Shown: piece by piece, positions 53,094 to 60,529 of the stretch
Layout: each line of letters starts with the position of its first letter
How positions within the stretch are numbered: the stretch's first letter is position 1
Source: SG8-30 sp963715485
Lineage (GTDB): Bacteria > Pseudomonadota > Gammaproteobacteria > Steroidobacterales > Steroidobacteraceae
DNA length: 64,000 nucleotides
Assembly: GCA_963715485.1 (NCBI GenBank)
Contig: OY970244.1
Coordinates: 2,418,001-2,482,000, forward strand
Reading direction: 5' to 3'
Made by a program: the position numbers and the translations under genes
The notes under the pieces: generated by a model
Told to the model about the DNA's origin: nothing
Databases searched by the model: none
The model's input: only the letters and a program-made list of their open reading frames with translations

Positions 53094-53120
53094 CCCGGAA
53101 CCGGCACATCCGGTTCCGGG
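53094..53120 (+). terminator. Terminator hairpin after the DUF3604 gene
   Basis: CCCGGAACCGG, five-base loop, CCGGTTCCGGG: an eleven-pair perfect stem beginning ten bases after the stop, followed by CGCTTTC. Confidence 0.75.
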
Positions 53121-53485
53121 CGCTTTCACGGCATCAGGTCCCTGAGCCGGAACCACAGCATTTGGTCGGCCGACACGCCCAGCTAACAGTCGAGCCGACC
53201 GCTTCCGGCCGGCGACCTCCAGCGGCGGCTCACCTCAAACATCGAGCGTCTGCTTTTTAGCGCGACGAACCGCTGCTTCGGGTCGTTAGCTGCCGCTTTG
53301 CTGCGCTGCGGCAGAATGGCAGCCGGCGAGCCCGCCGCGCCCCGTGCGGCCGGGAGTAGGGGCACGGGGAGCGGAAACACCGGCTAGCCGCGTCCCGCAT
53401 CGCGAAAGGTGCCGGCCGCGCCCGCTGGGCCGCCGACGCTCGCCCAACGCGGCGAGGGTTCGTAACCGTCACCGGTTACGAATGC
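53121..53485. other. Non-coding stretch between the DUF3604 gene and the satellite module
   Basis: 365 GC-rich bases with no supported gene. It ends in a 10-bp palindrome (TTCGTAACCG TCAC CGGTTACGAA, 53459-53482) placed three bases after the stop of the last satellite gene. This could be a terminator without a T-run or a protein-binding site. Confidence 0.5.
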
Positions 53486-53647
53486 TCAGTCTTGTTTGGC
53501 CGCGGCCACCCAACGCTCGATGGCTTCGACGCGTGCTTCCAACTCGGCAATCCGCCTTTTGGCTGCGGCTTGCTGCGCCGCGAACTCGCTGGCAGCTCGA
53601 TCAATCGCACGGGCCAAGTCGGCCAGGTCGTCAGTGGAATTGTTCAT
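53486..53647 (-). CDS. Small coiled-coil protein, last gene of the capsid operon
   Basis: 53 residues (MNNSTDDLADLARAIDR, then a continuous amphipathic helix AAKRRIAELEARVEAIERWV). No family recognised. The ATG overlaps the upstream stop as ATGA, continuing a chain of four-base overlaps from the capsid gene, which is good evidence for translation despite the size. Candidate roles are a scaffold-like or decoration peptide for the capsid, suggested only by position. Confidence 0.65.
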   Translation of the reverse strand: MNNSTDDLADLARAIDRAASEFAAQQAAAKRRIAELEARVEAIERWVAAAKQD

Positions 53648-53916
53648 CGGTAGCCCACCGTAACCAGTCCCCTCTCCGGCTGCCCGGGCGCCTTTGCCGA
53701 CACCACGTAGCGCCCGGCCGCATCGAGTTTCACGACCACGGTTTCTCCATTGGGCAGAGTCGTCGCGATGCCCTTCTCAAGCGCCGCGAGCCGCTTACCC
53801 TGCTCGATGCCAGCGATCAATGTCGCCTCAAGCGCGAACCACCCGTTGGGCGTCTTCGCGCGTAACTCCCGCATGAGACGTTTTGCCTTCTGCCGAGTCG
53901 TTTCGCTCTTGCTCAT
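53644..53916 (-). CDS. Small protein downstream of the capsid gene
   Basis: 90 residues: a basic helical first half (MSKSETTRQKAKRLMRELRAKTPNGWFALEATLIAGIEQGKRLAALEK) and a beta-rich end (TTLPNGETVVVKLDAAGRYVVSAKAP). No family recognised. Start chosen at the ATG overlapping the capsid stop (ATGA); a longer frame would run into the capsid gene. Coupled to the capsid gene and to the 53-residue gene after it, so likely part of particle formation or its control. Confidence 0.65.
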   Translation of the reverse strand: MSKSETTRQKAKRLMRELRAKTPNGWFALEATLIAGIEQGKRLAALEKGIATTLPNGETVVVKLDAAGRYVVSAKAPGQPERGLVTVGYR

Positions 53917-54929
53917 GGCGCCGGGTACTCCGGAGCCGAAACCGCGGCAACAGCGGTGTCGCGCAGCCGCTGGTAGCCGAACCACCGCTCAGCCTTCAGC
54001 GCGACGGAGTTGGTCTGGAACATCGACGTCATACTCTGCGCGCCGACGTCCGGCGCATCGTCCATGGCAATGTCTGCGTAGCGGCTCGCGTCGAGTGTCA
54101 ACGTCTCATCGCTCAGGGCGATCTGGTCCGCGTCGATCAGCAGCATCAACTCACCGTTGCTGTCGCTCGGCACTTGGTCCGACACCAGCGCGGTTACGCC
54201 GGCGAGCGTGCCGCCGCTCGGGGTCATCGTCGGGAAAGCCTGCCCGCCGGTCGCGCTGTTGCTATACGTCGCCAGTTGGTTCGCAACGGCAGGGCTCATC
54301 ACCAGAAAGAGCCGACTGGTGCCCTTCGTCGCGACGGCCGCGAGCATTGTGCGCAGGTCGGCAAGCGGGTCGCCGCTGGCCGCCGTAGATACCACTCCGG
54401 CCGCCATGCCGGCCAGAAAGGCCCCGTTGGTCGCGGCCACGACGCCGGCGCGTAGCTCACGGTTAATCAATGCGGCTCCAGCCAACGCTGCGAAGCGCAG
54501 CAACTCGTCGCTCACGACCATCAGCGCCGCCGCCTTGGTCAAGTCGAGGCCGTTGTTACCAATCGCCAGCGACGTTACTGGCTTGGGTGCTGTCTCGCCG
54601 ACGCTCGACACACTCGCTGCCGTAGTCACGACAGCGAGCCGCGAGCGGAGCGGCACGCGCCGCGCGTGCGGCAGCATCGCGTCGAAAGCGGAGACGGCGG
54701 CGAGGCTGCCGACGAAGCTGTCGACCACCTCCTGGTACGAGACCAGCGCGCTCGCGTTGGTGGTGGTTCCCGCGTTCACCGCGGAGCGAAGAATTACCTC
54801 AACACGTCGGTGCGAGGAGAAGTCCGCCTTCGCGATTTCGACGCTGCTCAAGAGGTCGCCGCCGCCCTTCGCAAGCGCGAGGCCGTACATGGCGAACTCT
54901 AGGCGGCTGTTGGAGTTGGCAAGGTGCAT
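53913..54929 (-). CDS. HK97-fold phage major capsid protein
   Basis: 338 residues. The pattern is that of HK97-type capsid proteins: an E-loop-like N-terminal part, FDAMLPHARRVPLRSRLAVVTTAASVSSVGETAPKPVTSLAI, the A-domain-leading KAAALMVVSDELLRF, and the late FQTNSVALKAERWFGYQRLRDTAVAAV found near the C-terminus of these proteins. The N-terminal scaffold (delta) region is short. GGAG stands seven bases before the ATG. No portal, protease or terminase gene is nearby, which is unusual for a prophage and points to a satellite or a domesticated shell. Low sequence identity to known capsids is expected; the fold call is by motif only. Confidence 0.75.
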   Translation of the reverse strand: MHLANSNSRLEFAMYGLALAKGGGDLLSSVEIAKADFSSHRRVEVILRSAVNAGTTTNASALVSYQEVVDSFVGSLAAVSAFDAMLPHARRVPLRSRLAVVTTAASVSSVGETAPKPVTSLAIGNNGLDLTKAAALMVVSDELLRFAALAGAALINRELRAGVVAATNGAFLAGMAAGVVSTAASGDPLADLRTMLAAVATKGTSRLFLVMSPAVANQLATYSNSATGGQAFPTMTPSGGTLAGVTALVSDQVPSDSNGELMLLIDADQIALSDETLTLDASRYADIAMDDAPDVGAQSMTSMFQTNSVALKAERWFGYQRLRDTAVAAVSAPEYPAP

Positions 54930-55007
54930 CGGGAATCTCCGTCGCGAACAAGTTGTCCGAGAGTCTCGCCGGTCTTGGCGCGGAGTAGCGCGGGCTTCCG
55001 CGCGCTT

Positions 55008-55211
55008 TCAGGCGCGATAGGTTCGAACCTTACTTGCTGCGAGCCAATCCAGAATATCGCTCAGCAAGTAGAACGGGCGCCCGGGCTTGGGACAGAAGAA
55101 TGGCGGCCCACGTTTGTCGCGCCGCCATCTCTCAAGAGTGCGCGGCGATACCCTGATCAGCGCTGCCGCCTCCGCGCACGTCAACTTCTGGTATGGCGCT
55201 GGATTACTCAT
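55008..55211 (-). CDS. AlpA/excisionase-like HTH protein
   Basis: 67 residues with a MerR-type winged HTH: KLTCAEAAALIRVSPRTLERWRRDKRGPPFFCPKPGRPFYLLSDILDWLAASK. This is the typical helix-turn-helix_17/AlpA arrangement (turn at RVSPRTLERWR, then the wing PGRPFYLLSDILDWL). AAGGG is eight bases before the ATG. In satellites and integrated elements such proteins activate excision or transcription. It lies 78 bases upstream of the capsid gene in the same direction, a natural place for a late activator. Confidence 0.82.
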   Translation of the reverse strand: MSNPAPYQKLTCAEAAALIRVSPRTLERWRRDKRGPPFFCPKPGRPFYLLSDILDWLAASKVRTYRA

Positions 55212-55391
55212 CTGCGTTTCCCTTCGGTTAGTTGGCTGAGATCTATTTGGAAAGCCACGTAGACGGTGGGGGTGTGCAGTTTCCGCTGGACATGGGCTTT
55301 GGTTTCAGACCACCCCCCGGCGGATAGCCGACCCCGATGCCGACGGCAGGCACCCGGCCACCGGAGGTGCCGCAGGCGCGGCGATTTGGCG

Positions 55392-55592
55392 TCACCCGCA
55401 TAACGCCTCGGCCCACGCAGCCGCCCGGCGCTGCGCCTCCTCCTCGTGCTCCCGGGTGGCTGCCTCCCGTCGATCTAGTTCGTTCTGCATCGCGATCAGC
55501 TGTTGTACGACCCTACGCTGCCGCTCGGCGAGGTCGCGCTGCGTCGCGAGGATCGCTGCCACCTCAAGGTCTAGTTCATCCTGTGTTCTCAC
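55392..55592 (-). CDS. Small coiled-coil protein
   Basis: 66 residues from a GTG start with GAGGAG five bases upstream. The whole chain is a charged amphipathic helix (EVAAILATQRDLAERQRRVVQQLIAMQNELDRREAATREHEEEAQRRAA). No family recognised. It is situated between the primase-helicase and the AlpA-like gene, next to a large inverted repeat. It could bind DNA or partner proteins; nothing more can be said. Confidence 0.6.
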   Translation of the reverse strand: MRTQDELDLEVAAILATQRDLAERQRRVVQQLIAMQNELDRREAATREHEEEAQRRAAAWAEALCG

Positions 55593-55623
55593 GTCCGCTC
55601 CTCTGGTTCGTTGCCGCCGTGGC

Positions 55624-55733
55624 CCGGGCCGTGGGGGCCGTGGCGGCCCGGGGATTTCGGGAAGTAGAATCTTCTAAATTTCAAAGAACCTAGATCATCA
55701 AACCCACGGCCCGCCACGGCCCCCACGGCCCGG
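55624..55733. repeat. 23-bp perfect inverted repeat flanking an AT-rich core (origin candidate)
   Basis: Arms 55624-55646 (CCGGGCCGTGGGGGCCGTGG plus CGG) and 55711-55733 (exact complement). Between them are 64 bases, largely AT-rich (for example TCTAAATTTCAAAG). The right arm ends at the base before the primase-helicase stop codon complement. Each arm contains two GGCCGTGG units. Arms of pure GC around an AT-rich core next to a replication gene suit an origin, though a terminator is possible. Confidence 0.65.
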
Positions 55734-58130
55734 CTACTCACCGCGCCACTCCGCCAGCCAGTCCACCGGCAGCCTCGTGCGCCATTTCTCGGCGTTACGC
55801 AGCGCGTATAGCCTTTGTCGGGGTTTGCCCTCCCCGATACGGACGCGCCCTAGCTTCACGCCGCCGTGTCGCTCAAGGATCTGGTTAAAGTGGGACGTGT
55901 GCTGCCGGTGGTCGTTCGTTGGTCCGAACATCTCAAGCATCAGCGTCCCACCGTCGATAACGTCCGTCGGGTGCTCCTCGACCAGCTCGACGTAACGCTG
56001 TTCTGCCGCCGATAGGCCCGCCTCAATCAGTTCCGACTTCGCCGCGTTCATCAGTGGCAGAGCGTGCGGGTTGTAGCGGGCGAGGTCGCGTCGGCGCAGC
56101 ATCTCGCGTAGTGCCGCGATGTAGTCAGGATCGCGCAGGCGCCCGTAAAGCTCGGTGTAATACGCCGGCGACTTCGCCACCGACGGATTGCGGATCACAT
56201 GCCAGCGTCGGTCCGTCGCGTCGAGCGGTATCGCCGACAGGTGGTTGGAGAACATCAGGAAGCGGAGGCAGTTGCGCTCGACGCGCTGCGCTCCGTACTT
56301 CACATTTATTTCGATTGTCTCGCTCGACAGCAGGCTCTTCATCGTCTCGGCGTGCGCCCAGCGGTCGCCCCCTTTCCCGCCTTCGGCAATCTCGTCAACG
56401 ACGGCGAACAACTTGGCGGACAGACGGCCGGAGAAGCCGCTGTTTAGCATCCGGACCAGATCGAAGTTCAGCGCGGTATAGCCGGGCCAGACCCGCGCGA
56501 GCGCGGACCCCAGATAGCTGCGCCCGATCCCCTGCGTGGTCGCCACCATTAGGTAGTGCGAGTGCGGCCGGTCCGCCGGCTTCTGCTCAACGTGCGCCAA
56601 CCAGTCGAGAAGCCGCTCACGTTCCGCGTCGACGGGGACCAGGTAGGCGAGGTGGTCAAGGAACGGCGCGACGCGCGACTGCCAACCCGGCGGCGCGACG
56701 TGGGCAACGGGCCGCCAAATGTTCACGGCATCGTAGCCGGCGCCTTCCTCGACAGCCCAACAGAACTCCGGCTGTCCCGGGTAGAACGTCGTGGTCACGA
56801 CGGTCTTGCGCTGCGGCGACTCAAGCCATGCCTTGGACATCGGTGCGGGGTCCCCGGTTACGGGGTGGGGCAACACCAGCGCGGAAGTCGCCGCCTTAAA
56901 CGTCGCTAGGCTCATGGTCAGCTTGGGCCGGGCAACATCCACGACATAGCCGACGTGTTCGGTAAAGGCGAAGCGGGCGAGCATGTCCTCCAGCGAAACA
57001 ATGTTGTACCGGGCAACCGCGTCGCGCGGCAGTCCGGGGTCACCCTCGCCGATTGCCACGGACTCCGCCTTCAGTTCGCCGATGTCTACGGGGTCGAACT
57101 CGGCGGTGGCCTCGATTTGCTTAAACTCCGACATCAGGCCCAACCGATCGAGCAGCTGCGGCCAGCGGTCAGTCTCGCCGTGGCCGTGGTGGCAGCGGAA
57201 CGCACCGCGCTGGTAGACCTCGCTGCCGTCCCGGGCACCAACAAGGAACACAGCTGCGCCGTCACCGCCGGCGCCAACGCCGTGCTTGTCGGCGAAAGGG
57301 CAGGCAGCGAGAACGTAGATGCCCGCGGTGCCCGGCTTGGGCGTCGGGCTGCACCCTAGCTCTACCAGCCGGCCCAACACCGCCGCGTTAAGCTCCGGCA
57401 CACCGGAGGCACCACCGAGCGGGATCGCCGGCGCGACGTCGGGCGGCGCGGCAAGCGCGCGCTCAATGCCCCACGCGGCGGCGAACTGCTCAAGCGAATA
57501 GCTACGGCCGAAGTTGGTCATTTCCGGCACGAGCCGCACGGGGAAGCCGCCCGGGTAGGCGGCGCAGTACTTCGCTTTGTTGTTCACGCCGAACGGCAGC
57601 CGCCCGTACCGGGTGCAGCCCTTCATGCCGGGGTCGTGGTCCGTCGCCAGCCCCTGCTGGATCAACGCGTCAACCACGCGGTTCAGGAGCGCGCCGTCGG
57701 CAACCGGTGGGTCGAGCCGGTACCACAGCTGGCAGTTTCCCGGCGACGTCTCCACAGCCCACGTCGGGTCGAGCGCGACGAACTGCGGCAACACCTTCGC
57801 CGAAGGTCCGTCGCCGACATCGTCAATCATCACAAACCAGCCGCGATCTAGCGTGGCTTGCCGCCGGCGCACCTTACCTGTCTCATCGGGGCGGAAGGTC
57901 GACACAGCCATGTAGAAGTTCCCGCCCAGCGACCGCTTTAGGTAGATGTCTGCCGGCGCGCCGGCCCACATCCGGGCGCGGGTGTCCCGGTCATAGTCGC
58001 CAGCGGGATCTTCCGCAAAAACCGTCAGGTAAAGACGCCGCGCAGCGATTTCGTCGCCGCCCGTTGCTTGGATCAGGAAGGCGAACACCTGCTGGCGGAG
58101 CGGCACCACCGTCGCGGCTTCGGCGCTCAT
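55734..58130 (-). CDS. Primase-helicase fusion protein (replication protein of the satellite)
   Basis: 798 residues. The N-terminal 200 look like an archaeo-eukaryotic-type (RepB-like) primase: RGWFVMIDDVGDG, AVETSPGNCQLWYRLDPP and KGCTRYGRLPFGVNNK. The middle (about 260-330) has a possible zinc-finger or CHC-like part (CSPTPKPG, ACPFADKHG, FRCHHGHGETD). The C-terminal half resembles the SF3/DUF5906-type helicase: ATTQGIGRSYLGSALARV as a P-loop variant with Arg in place of the usual Lys, FAVVDEIAEGGKGGDRWAH as Walker B, then LRFLMFSNHLSAIPLDATDRRW as motif C with arginine finger. It would allow element-driven replication. AGGGG is 8 bases before the ATG. Confidence 0.8.
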   Translation of the reverse strand: MSAEAATVVPLRQQVFAFLIQATGGDEIAARRLYLTVFAEDPAGDYDRDTRARMWAGAPADIYLKRSLGGNFYMAVSTFRPDETGKVRRRQATLDRGWFVMIDDVGDGPSAKVLPQFVALDPTWAVETSPGNCQLWYRLDPPVADGALLNRVVDALIQQGLATDHDPGMKGCTRYGRLPFGVNNKAKYCAAYPGGFPVRLVPEMTNFGRSYSLEQFAAAWGIERALAAPPDVAPAIPLGGASGVPELNAAVLGRLVELGCSPTPKPGTAGIYVLAACPFADKHGVGAGGDGAAVFLVGARDGSEVYQRGAFRCHHGHGETDRWPQLLDRLGLMSEFKQIEATAEFDPVDIGELKAESVAIGEGDPGLPRDAVARYNIVSLEDMLARFAFTEHVGYVVDVARPKLTMSLATFKAATSALVLPHPVTGDPAPMSKAWLESPQRKTVVTTTFYPGQPEFCWAVEEGAGYDAVNIWRPVAHVAPPGWQSRVAPFLDHLAYLVPVDAERERLLDWLAHVEQKPADRPHSHYLMVATTQGIGRSYLGSALARVWPGYTALNFDLVRMLNSGFSGRLSAKLFAVVDEIAEGGKGGDRWAHAETMKSLLSSETIEINVKYGAQRVERNCLRFLMFSNHLSAIPLDATDRRWHVIRNPSVAKSPAYYTELYGRLRDPDYIAALREMLRRRDLARYNPHALPLMNAAKSELIEAGLSAAEQRYVELVEEHPTDVIDGGTLMLEMFGPTNDHRQHTSHFNQILERHGGVKLGRVRIGEGKPRQRLYALRNAEKWRTRLPVDWLAEWRGE

Positions 58131-58134
58131 GGGC

Positions 58135-58350
58135 CTACCCCTTGCGGTGCGACTTCTTACGCGAAGCCGACTGCGCCTCTTTCCATCTCTCGACGGCCGC
58201 GACGTCTGTCTCGGTAAACATGCGCCAGCCGGTGTCCGACGTCCGGGCTGGCGCGATTACGCCGGCTGCCTCCAGGCCACGCATCAACGGCGCGGAAATG
58301 CCGGCGCGGCGTAGAAAGGCGCTCGTGCCCATCAATCTCGTTCCCGTCAT
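58135..58350 (-). CDS. MerR-like HTH protein
   Basis: 71 residues: TSAFLRRAGISAPLMRGLEAAGVIAPARTSDTGWRMFTETDVAAVERWKE, a single MerR-type winged HTH, ending in a basic tail (SRKKSHRKG). GGGAG lies before the ATG. First gene of the leftward unit, four bases from the primase-helicase, and its start faces the two operator palindromes at 58415-58460. It may be the regulator of that promoter. Confidence 0.72.
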   Translation of the reverse strand: MTGTRLMGTSAFLRRAGISAPLMRGLEAAGVIAPARTSDTGWRMFTETDVAAVERWKEAQSASRKKSHRKG

Positions 58351-58414
58351 TTCAACACTCCCAATCCGATTTCGGTTCGCGGTTCGAATCTAGCGAAGAG
58401 AAACAGGCCACGAG

Positions 58415-58460
58415 CGTCTATTAGTAGACGACATGCGCCGATTAGTAGAGACTCGTCTAC
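58415..58460. promoter_or_regulatory. Two operator-like palindromes in the divergent satellite promoter
   Basis: Site 1, 58415-58430: CGTCTATTAGTAGACG, six-base arms. Site 2, 58445-58460: GTAGAGACTCGTCTAC, five-base arms. Both overlap an ATTAGTAGA direct repeat (58420-58428 and 58441-58449). They stand between the leftward HTH gene and the rightward gene-recombinase pair, as expected for a repressor-controlled switch. Confidence 0.6.
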
Positions 58461-58487
58461 GGGCTCAAGCGGTCTGAGGAAGCACCC

Positions 58488-58853
58488 GTGCCAAAAAGTA
58501 AGCCGACGAAGCACGAACTCTGGTTGCAGCGGCATCAGAAGTGGAGCGCCAAGCTCGACAGGCGCCTCGGCGCGAAGAAGGCCGCAGCTGTTCGCGCACA
58601 AGGTCGGGCCACGGGCGGGCGGAACATCGCCGCGGTGCTCGGCATTAGCGAATCGCAGCTACGCGCAATGCGCGATCCGAAGCACCCGACCTACGATGCG
58701 CGACTCAGTTGGACAGTCGATAAGGACCCGCGCAGCGGCCGGCTTACTGCGGACATTTTTGCACTCGCCAGCCTCGCATGGGAGCGCGCACAGGAGACTT
58801 CCGATGCGCGACGCGCCAACGTCGCGAAGCGCAAGGACAGGAGACCAACATGA
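58488..58853 (+). CDS. Small basic protein upstream of the recombinase
   Basis: 121 residues from a GTG with GAGGAAG nearby. The central part RNIAAVLGISESQLRAMRDPKHPTYD resembles a helix-turn-helix, and the ends are basic (KPTKHELWLQRHQKWSAKLDRRLGAKKAA; NVAKRKDRR). It could be the repressor or a recombination directionality factor of the element. The TGA overlaps the recombinase ATG (ATGA), so the two are co-translated. No family recognised. Confidence 0.7.
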   Translation: MPKSKPTKHELWLQRHQKWSAKLDRRLGAKKAAAVRAQGRATGGRNIAAVLGISESQLRAMRDPKHPTYDARLSWTVDKDPRSGRLTADIFALASLAWERAQETSDARRANVAKRKDRRPT

Positions 58854-60355
58854 AGGTCGCGATCTACACTCGCAGCAGCAAAGACTCCTCGGACGGGCTC
58901 AGCGTCAAGGCACAGGAGCGGCAGCTTCGCGAGTGGGCGAAGGAACGCGGCGACGAAGTGGTCGCAGTTCATTCAGACACGGAACTGTCCGGAACGCTCG
59001 ACGAAACAATCCGCCCGGGGCTGGGTGCCCTCCTCGACGGGGCCGCCCGGCACGATTTTCGCGCTGTGCTGGTGCTCGACTCTAGCCGCATCGCCCGCGA
59101 CGTCGCGCTTCTTGGTTTCGTAGAGTCAAAACTGGGCCGCGCCGGCGCTACGCTCGACTTCAAGAACCTGCCCATGGACCCGGCGAGCGCGGTCACGGAA
59201 CTGGTCAGGACGGTCCTCGCTGGAATAGACCGACTCCACTCAAGGACCAGCAAAGAAAAGGGCATGGCGGCGATGCGCGAGGCCGTACTCAACGGCTACC
59301 GCGCCGGCGGCCGGGCGCCTTTCGGCTTTAGGCGCAACGTCATCCAGACGGGCGCAGTGCGCAACGGCGCGCCAGTAACGCGGACCCGGCTGGCGCTCGA
59401 CCCGGACACCGCCCCGATAGCGGCCGACTACCTCAAGCGACGGGCTGCCGGAGAATCGCGTGCTGCCGCCCGCGAGCACAGCGGGATCAAGCTTCAGCCG
59501 GCCAGCCTAGTCTCGCTGGAACGGAACGCGATGGTGTACGCCGGCTTTACCGTTTGGAATACCCGGACCTTCACGAAGCCTTCCCGCGACGATGCCCACA
59601 AGCGGACACGGTACAACCCGGAGTCGGCGCGGGTCATCTCGCCGAAACCGTCGCACCCCGCGCTCATCACGCTCGACGAAGCCAAACGAATTGCTGCGCT
59701 GCCTGTCCGTCGCGCACGCCGGGTAGACGTCCGGGCCGACAGCCTGCTCGGTGGCCTACTGCGGCTCCCCGACGGGCGCTGCTACCAGCTCGCAGACAAG
59801 GGCAAGGCATACCGGGCCCCCGACAAAGGCCGACGGGTCGCGGTCAGCGCGGTGGACGACGCAGTCATGTTCGCGATTTCCCGGGACGCGCGCAGCAAGC
59901 GCTTCGTCACCGATGCAGTCAATGCCGCGAGGTCCGCCGCCGGGGCCATCGACGCGGACGGAGAGGCCCTGCGGGACAAACTGGCCGGGGTCAGTATCAA
60001 GATCGACCGGGTGGTCGATGCGATCACCGAAGGCGTCTCCGGCAGCCTCACGGTCAAGTTACGGGGACTGGAGGCGGAGAAGGCGCGATTGGAGGCGCAG
60101 CTGGCCACCGTCGGGGAGCAAGCGGCGCTCAAGGCCACCCTGGAGGCGTGGGAACCGCGGATGGTGCAGGCGTGGTTCGAGTTCGCCCTCGGTTCCGATG
60201 TGCCCCGGGACGAACTCCGGGCGCGGCTGCGGGCAATTCTCGCCGCCGTGGAACTCGACCCGGCCGACGACAGCCTCACGCTCCGCTATCGATTCTCGGC
60301 AGCGGGGCGAAAGATGGCGTCCCCACGGGGATTCGAACCCCGGTTGCCGCCGTGA
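58850..60355 (+). CDS. Large serine recombinase (site-specific integrase)
   Basis: 501 residues. N-terminal resolvase domain: KVAIYTRSSKDSSDGLSVKAQERQLREWA (catalytic Ser about residue 10), VLDSSRIARD, HSRTSKEKG. Then a recombinase domain (NGYRAGGRAPFGFRRN to about 290). A zinc-ribbon is hardly recognisable (single Cys in RCYQLADKGKAYRAPDKG). A coiled-coil segment follows near 385-430. The last 15 or so residues (KMASPRGFEPRLPP) are encoded by the antisense of tRNA-Glu, so the present C-terminus was made by integration. It probably catalyses insertion at the tRNA 3' end and excision of the element. Confidence 0.88.
   Translation: MKVAIYTRSSKDSSDGLSVKAQERQLREWAKERGDEVVAVHSDTELSGTLDETIRPGLGALLDGAARHDFRAVLVLDSSRIARDVALLGFVESKLGRAGATLDFKNLPMDPASAVTELVRTVLAGIDRLHSRTSKEKGMAAMREAVLNGYRAGGRAPFGFRRNVIQTGAVRNGAPVTRTRLALDPDTAPIAADYLKRRAAGESRAAAREHSGIKLQPASLVSLERNAMVYAGFTVWNTRTFTKPSRDDAHKRTRYNPESARVISPKPSHPALITLDEAKRIAALPVRRARRVDVRADSLLGGLLRLPDGRCYQLADKGKAYRAPDKGRRVAVSAVDDAVMFAISRDARSKRFVTDAVNAARSAAGAIDADGEALRDKLAGVSIKIDRVVDAITEGVSGSLTVKLRGLEAEKARLEAQLATVGEQAALKATLEAWEPRMVQAWFEFALGSDVPRDELRARLRAILAAVELDPADDSLTLRYRFSAAGRKMASPRGFEPRLPP
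60315..60333. other. Right attachment site within tRNA-Glu
   Basis: TGGCGTCCCCACGGGGATT: acceptor stem, encoded CCA and T-arm start of tRNA-Glu (minus strand), repeated at 50572-50590. Confidence 0.6.
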
Positions 60356-60390
60356 AAGGGCGGTGTCCTAGGCCTCTAGACGATGGGGAC
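60315..60390 (-). tRNA. tRNA-Glu (TTC)
   Basis: 76 bases with encoded CCA. Acceptor GTCCCCA pairs with TGGGGAC, the T-loop is GTTCGAATCC, and the anticodon loop CTTTCAC gives TTC. Its 3' half is the target of the neighbouring serine recombinase. Confidence 0.95.
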
Positions 60391-60404
60391 GTCTTTCAGA
60401 AAAT

Positions 60405-60480
<76 letters not shown>

Positions 60481-60529
60481 ACGTAGGAGGGGCGGGATTT
60501 TCGGTCAGGGGTCCCGAAGTGTCAATGGG

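Larger units (their letters stand above)
50572..60333. mobile_element. tRNA-Glu-anchored genomic element with a capsid-bearing satellite module
   Basis: A 9.76-kb segment bounded by a 19-base direct repeat of the tRNA-Glu 3' end. At its right edge a large serine recombinase reads into the tRNA. Inside, on the minus strand, lie a MerR-like HTH protein, a primase-helicase, a small coiled-coil protein, an AlpA-like HTH protein, a major capsid protein and two tiny ORFs. On the plus strand lie a small unknown protein and the recombinase. The left half carries a DUF3604 gene as possible cargo. There is no portal, terminase, protease or tail gene. The extent to the left is inferred from the repeat; the core module is 53486-60355. 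Confidence 0.65.

Noticed and set aside
53913..54929. Encapsulin shell instead of phage capsid
   Set aside because: Both share the HK97 fold, but no cargo enzyme is adjacent, while recombinase, AlpA-like and primase genes indicate a phage-derived element. Structure search would distinguish.
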